DNA from: JANPLN01 sp041736155 | GTDB taxonomy: Bacteria > Bdellovibrionota > Bdellovibrionia > Bdellovibrionales > JAGQZY01 | Assembly: GCA_041736155.1 (NCBI GenBank) | Contig: JBGSUL010000032.1 | Span: 62,001 to 126,000, forward strand | Length of the DNA: 64,000 nt | Reading direction: 5' to 3' | Shown: positions 61,105-64,000 of the stretch, piece after piece | Numbering within the stretch: position 1 is the first letter of the stretch | Layout of the letters: the number at the start of each line of letters is the position of its first letter | Position numbers and translations under genes: made by a program | Notes under the pieces: model-generated | Seen by the model: the letters and a program-made list of their open reading frames with translations, nothing else | What the model was told of the DNA's origin: nothing | Databases searched by the model: none

Positions 61105-61807
61105 TTTGAAACAGCTTCATAAAAGTGTTAACCACTTTATCTGCATCGAGTCCGAGCATTTTGCAATACTGGATTATATAACCGCGCGTAAAGACGGCTG
61201 CAGGAAGCGCTTGGTAGTTGTTATCTTCAATGGCGTAAAGATATTTCAAACTGATACACGTTTTCTGACTCATATCTTCGAGTTTGAGCTTTTTGTATTT
61301 GCGAACTTTACCTAAAAACACACCATCAAAAAAATCTTGATTGAGAATTTGTGCCTCAAAGGTTTCATCCACTTCGTAAGAACTGAGAGGCGTTTTCCCA
61401 AAACCCGCCGGCGCCGGAGAGGTCGTGGGCACACTCACCGGCAGAGGAGCCGCAGCGACCATAGGAACATGGGTTACGTTTTCCACAGGAGCAAGAACAC
61501 GTACAGAAACAGACGGCGCCGTTTCTTGAAAATCCATGACACCAATTTTAGATTTCAAATGAGGATGGATTTTAAAAAAGTGTGCATCGTAAATCGTGCG
61601 AGTTTCATCATTTCCGATGGTGGAATAGGCTTCTTCGATCAAAGTGAGAAGTTCTTGGATCTCATCGAATGAAAAATTCTTAAACATTTGTGGATCGCGA
61701 AGGGAATAGGCCTTCTTCACCTTTAAATAGGCTTGATAGACCTCAAAAGAGGTCGCTTGGGGGTCAACCTCAAGTATATCGTAGTAGTTAATGAAATGAT
61801 CTGTCAT
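61091..61807 (-). CDS. J-like N-domain plus RodZ-type HTH fusion protein
   Basis: About 238 residues. The N-terminal part (NYYDILEVDPQATSFEVYQA, then EAYSTIGNDETRTIYDAH) follows a J-domain pattern but the HPD motif is replaced (RDP), so it should not stimulate Hsp70. A Pro/Val/Ala linker follows. The C-terminal region (KLKLEDMSQKTCISLKYLYA, then IEDNNYQALPAAVFTRGYII) matches the HTH of RodZ. No membrane segment is seen. Start ATG 61807 is preferred to the upstream ATG 61816 and 61837 since GGGGA precedes it. Likely role: DNA/cytoskeleton-linked regulator. Confidence 0.8.
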   Translation of the reverse strand: MTDHFINYYDILEVDPQATSFEVYQAYLKVKKAYSLRDPQMFKNFSFDEIQELLTLIEEAYSTIGNDETRTIYDAHFFKIHPHLKSKIGVMDFQETAPSVSVRVLAPVENVTHVPMVAAAPLPVSVPTTSPAPAGFGKTPLSSYEVDETFEAQILNQDFFDGVFLGKVRKYKKLKLEDMSQKTCISLKYLYAIEDNNYQALPAAVFTRGYIIQYCKMLGLDADKVVNTFMKLFQNGRE

Positions 61808-61883
61808 GTTCCCCATAGTTTGACTCTTTTTAATCATAGAATAGAAAGCTGGCTCGGCGGAACGAATAAAAGAGCGCGGAGCG

Positions 61884-62615
61884 TTAAGACTTTTTGCTCA
61901 ATTTGTCAGCAGCGACTTCTTCGGCGGCGGAAGCCCGCAAATAAAGTGGCAAAAGTTGCTGCCAGTTTTTTTTTGAGAAGTCGGCGCTGTTTTGCAAAAT
62001 ATAACGCAAAGTAGTTTCGGCGTGAGGAAAAGTGGAAATTGCCAGAGTGGGAAGCAGTTTTTTTTGAGTCTCTGCAGAGAAATATTTTTCAAAAATCGCG
62101 GTGTCACCGAGGGAAAAGTATGTTTTTTCACTGAGCAGTTTTTCCACCTGCACAAGATCTAAGAGCGACGGTTCTAGCACGGGGCGCAGTTTTGGTGAGG
62201 AAGGCGAGGTCGTAGGATGGACCTCCTGGCGGTAGATGGCGGCAAAAACTTTATTTTTCTGAGCATCCACCAGAACCAAACGCAAAGGTTCCGTCGGCAG
62301 AGCCTGTGCATTGAGGGCAATGGCCAAGGTGTCGTCTACATCAATCACAGGAATATGATGGGCCTGCGCCAAGGTGCGCACCACACTCAAGCCCACGCGC
62401 AATCCCGTAAAACTGCCGGGTCCATGAGTGCAAATCAAACTGTTGATTTGCGAGAATTGCTTTTGCGTTTTCGCAAAGACAGCGGAAAGAACACCAGTGA
62501 TCACTTCGCTGTGCGAAGACTGCTTCTGCCATGTTTCTGAAGCAATCACCTTGTGCCCCTCGGCCAGAGCCAAGGAGCCCTGGAGGGAGCTGGTAGACAA
62601 GGATAATGTCAACAC
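61884..62615 (-). CDS. tsaB: tRNA threonylcarbamoyladenosine biosynthesis protein TsaB
   Basis: 243 residues. HSEVITGVLSAVF, THGPGSFTGLRVGLSVVRTL and DAQKNKVFAAIYR are TsaB motifs of the ASKHA fold. It supports TsaD in the t6A modification of tRNAs reading ANN codons. Start GTG 62615 is followed directly by TTG. It lies 3 nt after rseP. Confidence 0.92.
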   Translation of the reverse strand: MLTLSLSTSSLQGSLALAEGHKVIASETWQKQSSHSEVITGVLSAVFAKTQKQFSQINSLICTHGPGSFTGLRVGLSVVRTLAQAHHIPVIDVDDTLAIALNAQALPTEPLRLVLVDAQKNKVFAAIYRQEVHPTTSPSSPKLRPVLEPSLLDLVQVEKLLSEKTYFSLGDTAIFEKYFSAETQKKLLPTLAISTFPHAETTLRYILQNSADFSKKNWQQLLPLYLRASAAEEVAADKLSKKS

Positions 62616-62618
62616 GGT

Positions 62619-64000
62619 CTAAGACCCAAAAAGACGAGAGACATCATTAAAGAGCGAAAAGGCCAAGAGTGAGAGCAAAAGGAACATACCGATTTGCTGT
62701 GCAACTTCGAGTTTGCGCAGACTGATCGGCGCGCCTCGAATTCCTTCGATGGAGAAGAGCACAATGTGGCCCCCGTCGAGAACGGGAATGGGTAATAAAT
62801 TGAGAACAAAAAGATTGAGCGAGATAATGGCCATAATACGTAAAAAAGCATCAAGCCCCATTTGCCAGCTTTTTTGCGCCATCTGCCCAATGGAAATAAA
62901 ACCTCCGAGATTTTTTGCGGAAACTTTATTGCGTGCTAGAAGTACAAAACTCATGACCGTAGCGTGAGTCCATTGCCATGTTTTTGCAGCGGCCCAGGCA
63001 AAAGATCCCAAAAAAGTCGGCGCACGCCACGTCATATACTCCACATAGATGGACTTGAGTGGACGTACTCCGATGGTGAAACGTTTATCCACTTCACCCA
63101 TGTCGGATTTCATCTCCGTCATTTGCGGAGCGACGTCGACATTTAAAACTTTTCCTTGGCGACGCAACGTAATTTTAAGAGGAGGATTGCCTTCTTTAAA
63201 ACCACTCACCACCGCGACGATATCTTGAAAACTATGGATGGGAGTGTCGTTAATACTTAAAATTTGATCGTTCACTAATAGGCCCGCTTTGGCTGCAGGA
63301 GTGTCTGGGCTCACATCGCCGATAAAAGTTTCAGGCTTCTCATAACCTAACTTTATGGCACGATCAGGAAGAGGCTGCTTTTCCAAATCCCATTCAATTT
63401 TGACCGGTTTTGCTTTAGCTCCAGCTTCTGTGCCATAGCGGTCGATATGAAAAACAATTTTCTTTTCAGGCTGTGAACCTTCGCTCAGCAATACATCGCT
63501 GATGCTGCGAAAGGTATTCACTTTCACTTCATTGATTTTTGTAATTTGATCGCCTGTTTGAAAACCTAATTGACCAAAAAGAGATTGCGGGTCGGAAATG
63601 CCAATCACCGATGCATCGGCAGTAAAGTCAAAACCTGAGATTTGTCCTTCTTCTTCCCCTTGTTTAAAAATATTTTTGCTGGGGCCGGCGGTCGGTGTGG
63701 CGACGATGGTCATGGGCTCTTCGTGGGTTTCTCTCAAGACCACAAAACGCAGGTCCGAGTTTGCATGAGTGGCGATAGCTTCTTCCACATCTTCCCAGCG
63801 TGCCACTTTTTGATCATCGATACTGAGGATACGGTCTCCCGAGCGAAACTCGGCCTTATAAGCGTCACTGTTTTCAGCGAGGTCACCAAGCTTTGGAGCA
63901 ATCACTTGCTCGCCGACAAGGCTAATAATCCAAAAGAGAAAGAATGCTAAAAAGAGATTCATCAGCGGGCCAGCAAGAGCAATCGAAATTCTTTGCCAAA
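62619..64000 (-). CDS. rseP: RIP metalloprotease RseP, 3' part (start beyond right edge)
   Basis: The frame is open to the window edge and reads WQRISIALAGPLMNLFLAFF, the segment after the HExxH helix. Three PDZ-like or PDZ repeats follow in the ~400 residues seen (VISPDTPAAKAGLLVNDQIL and similar), then the membrane LDGGH motif (PVLDGGHIVLFSIEGIRG). It cleaves anti-sigma factors within the membrane. HExxH itself lies outside the window. An ATG at 63962 is internal and must not be used as the start. Confidence 0.95.
   Translation of the reverse strand, partial: WQRISIALAGPLMNLFLAFFLFWIISLVGEQVIAPKLGDLAENSDAYKAEFRSGDRILSIDDQKVARWEDVEEAIATHANSDLRFVVLRETHEEPMTIVATPTAGPSKNIFKQGEEEGQISGFDFTADASVIGISDPQSLFGQLGFQTGDQITKINEVKVNTFRSISDVLLSEGSQPEKKIVFHIDRYGTEAGAKAKPVKIEWDLEKQPLPDRAIKLGYEKPETFIGDVSPDTPAAKAGLLVNDQILSINDTPIHSFQDIVAVVSGFKEGNPPLKITLRRQGKVLNVDVAPQMTEMKSDMGEVDKRFTIGVRPLKSIYVEYMTWRAPTFLGSFAWAAAKTWQWTHATVMSFVLLARNKVSAKNLGGFISIGQMAQKSWQMGLDAFLRIMAIISLNLFVLNLLPIPVLDGGHIVLFSIEGIRGAPISLRKLEVAQQIGMFLLLSLLAFSLFNDVSRLFGS

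Noticed and set aside
63960..63962. ATG 63962 as the rseP start
   Set aside because: The conserved AGP motif is encoded upstream in the same open frame to the window edge, so the gene is cut, not started, here.

Overview
The window reads as the replication-origin neighbourhood of a Bdellovibrio-like predatory bacterium (Bdellovibrionota). The run yidC-yidD-rnpA-rpmH facing dnaA-dnaN-recF-gyrB-gyrA, followed by an isolated ATP synthase F0 cluster, several PPIC/SurA foldases, a one-anchor sdhCAB and etfAB, fits that group as I remember it. Species cannot be settled without a database search. Base composition is moderate (roughly mid-40s % GC by eye), with no rRNA, no recognisable tRNA and no CRISPR array.

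Layout. 1-1627 (minus): membrane insertion and ribosome/RNase P genes. 1805-10668 (plus): dnaA, a candidate oriC, dnaN, recF, gyrB, gyrA, running by overlaps into a TPR lipoprotein and atpZ-atpI-atpB-atpE. 13273-16839: a CheY-like/charged-linker protein and a secreted subtilase carrying a Gly-rich GFIGG repeat. 24542-16841 (minus): an envelope operon of three PPIC proteins (one SurA-like), pdxA, a phosphohexomutase and uvrA. 25221-27636 (minus): an acyltransferase-like protein and etfAB. 27908-31317 (plus): sdhCAB. 31323-34397 (minus): secreted proteins, a hydrolase and an FHA protein. 34550-36300: rpsF, a DUF2232-like membrane protein and rplI, with no rpsR between them. 37864-36404: dnaB. 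38519-44159: ftsK, then a lysine/diaminopimelate block (an LptM-like lipoprotein, dapF, dapA, dapB). 44394-47497: transaldolase and secreted proteins. 48250-54003 (minus): an MNT/HEPN pair, a three-gene biotin-dependent acyl-CoA carboxylase and asnS. 54300-59339: an S9 peptidase, secreted proteins and a transposase-like HUH-family protein. 59438-64000 (minus): pgeF, rluD, a J-like/RodZ-HTH protein, tsaB and rseP (cut by the right edge).

The genes are mostly housekeeping. The unexplained structure lies between and across them: (i) three very long inverted repeats, including one with 45-bp AT-rich arms around a 79-nt loop that is 73% GC, and two with perfect 24- and 32-bp arms sharing CAAAAAGG; (ii) a 31-bp tandem hairpin array that forms the 3' end of pgeF; (iii) dense clusters of DnaA-box-like sites in recF and in the ftsK linker; (iv) two genes, rnpA and an alpha/beta hydrolase, whose homology extends upstream of every ATG/GTG/TTG codon, implying non-canonical starts.
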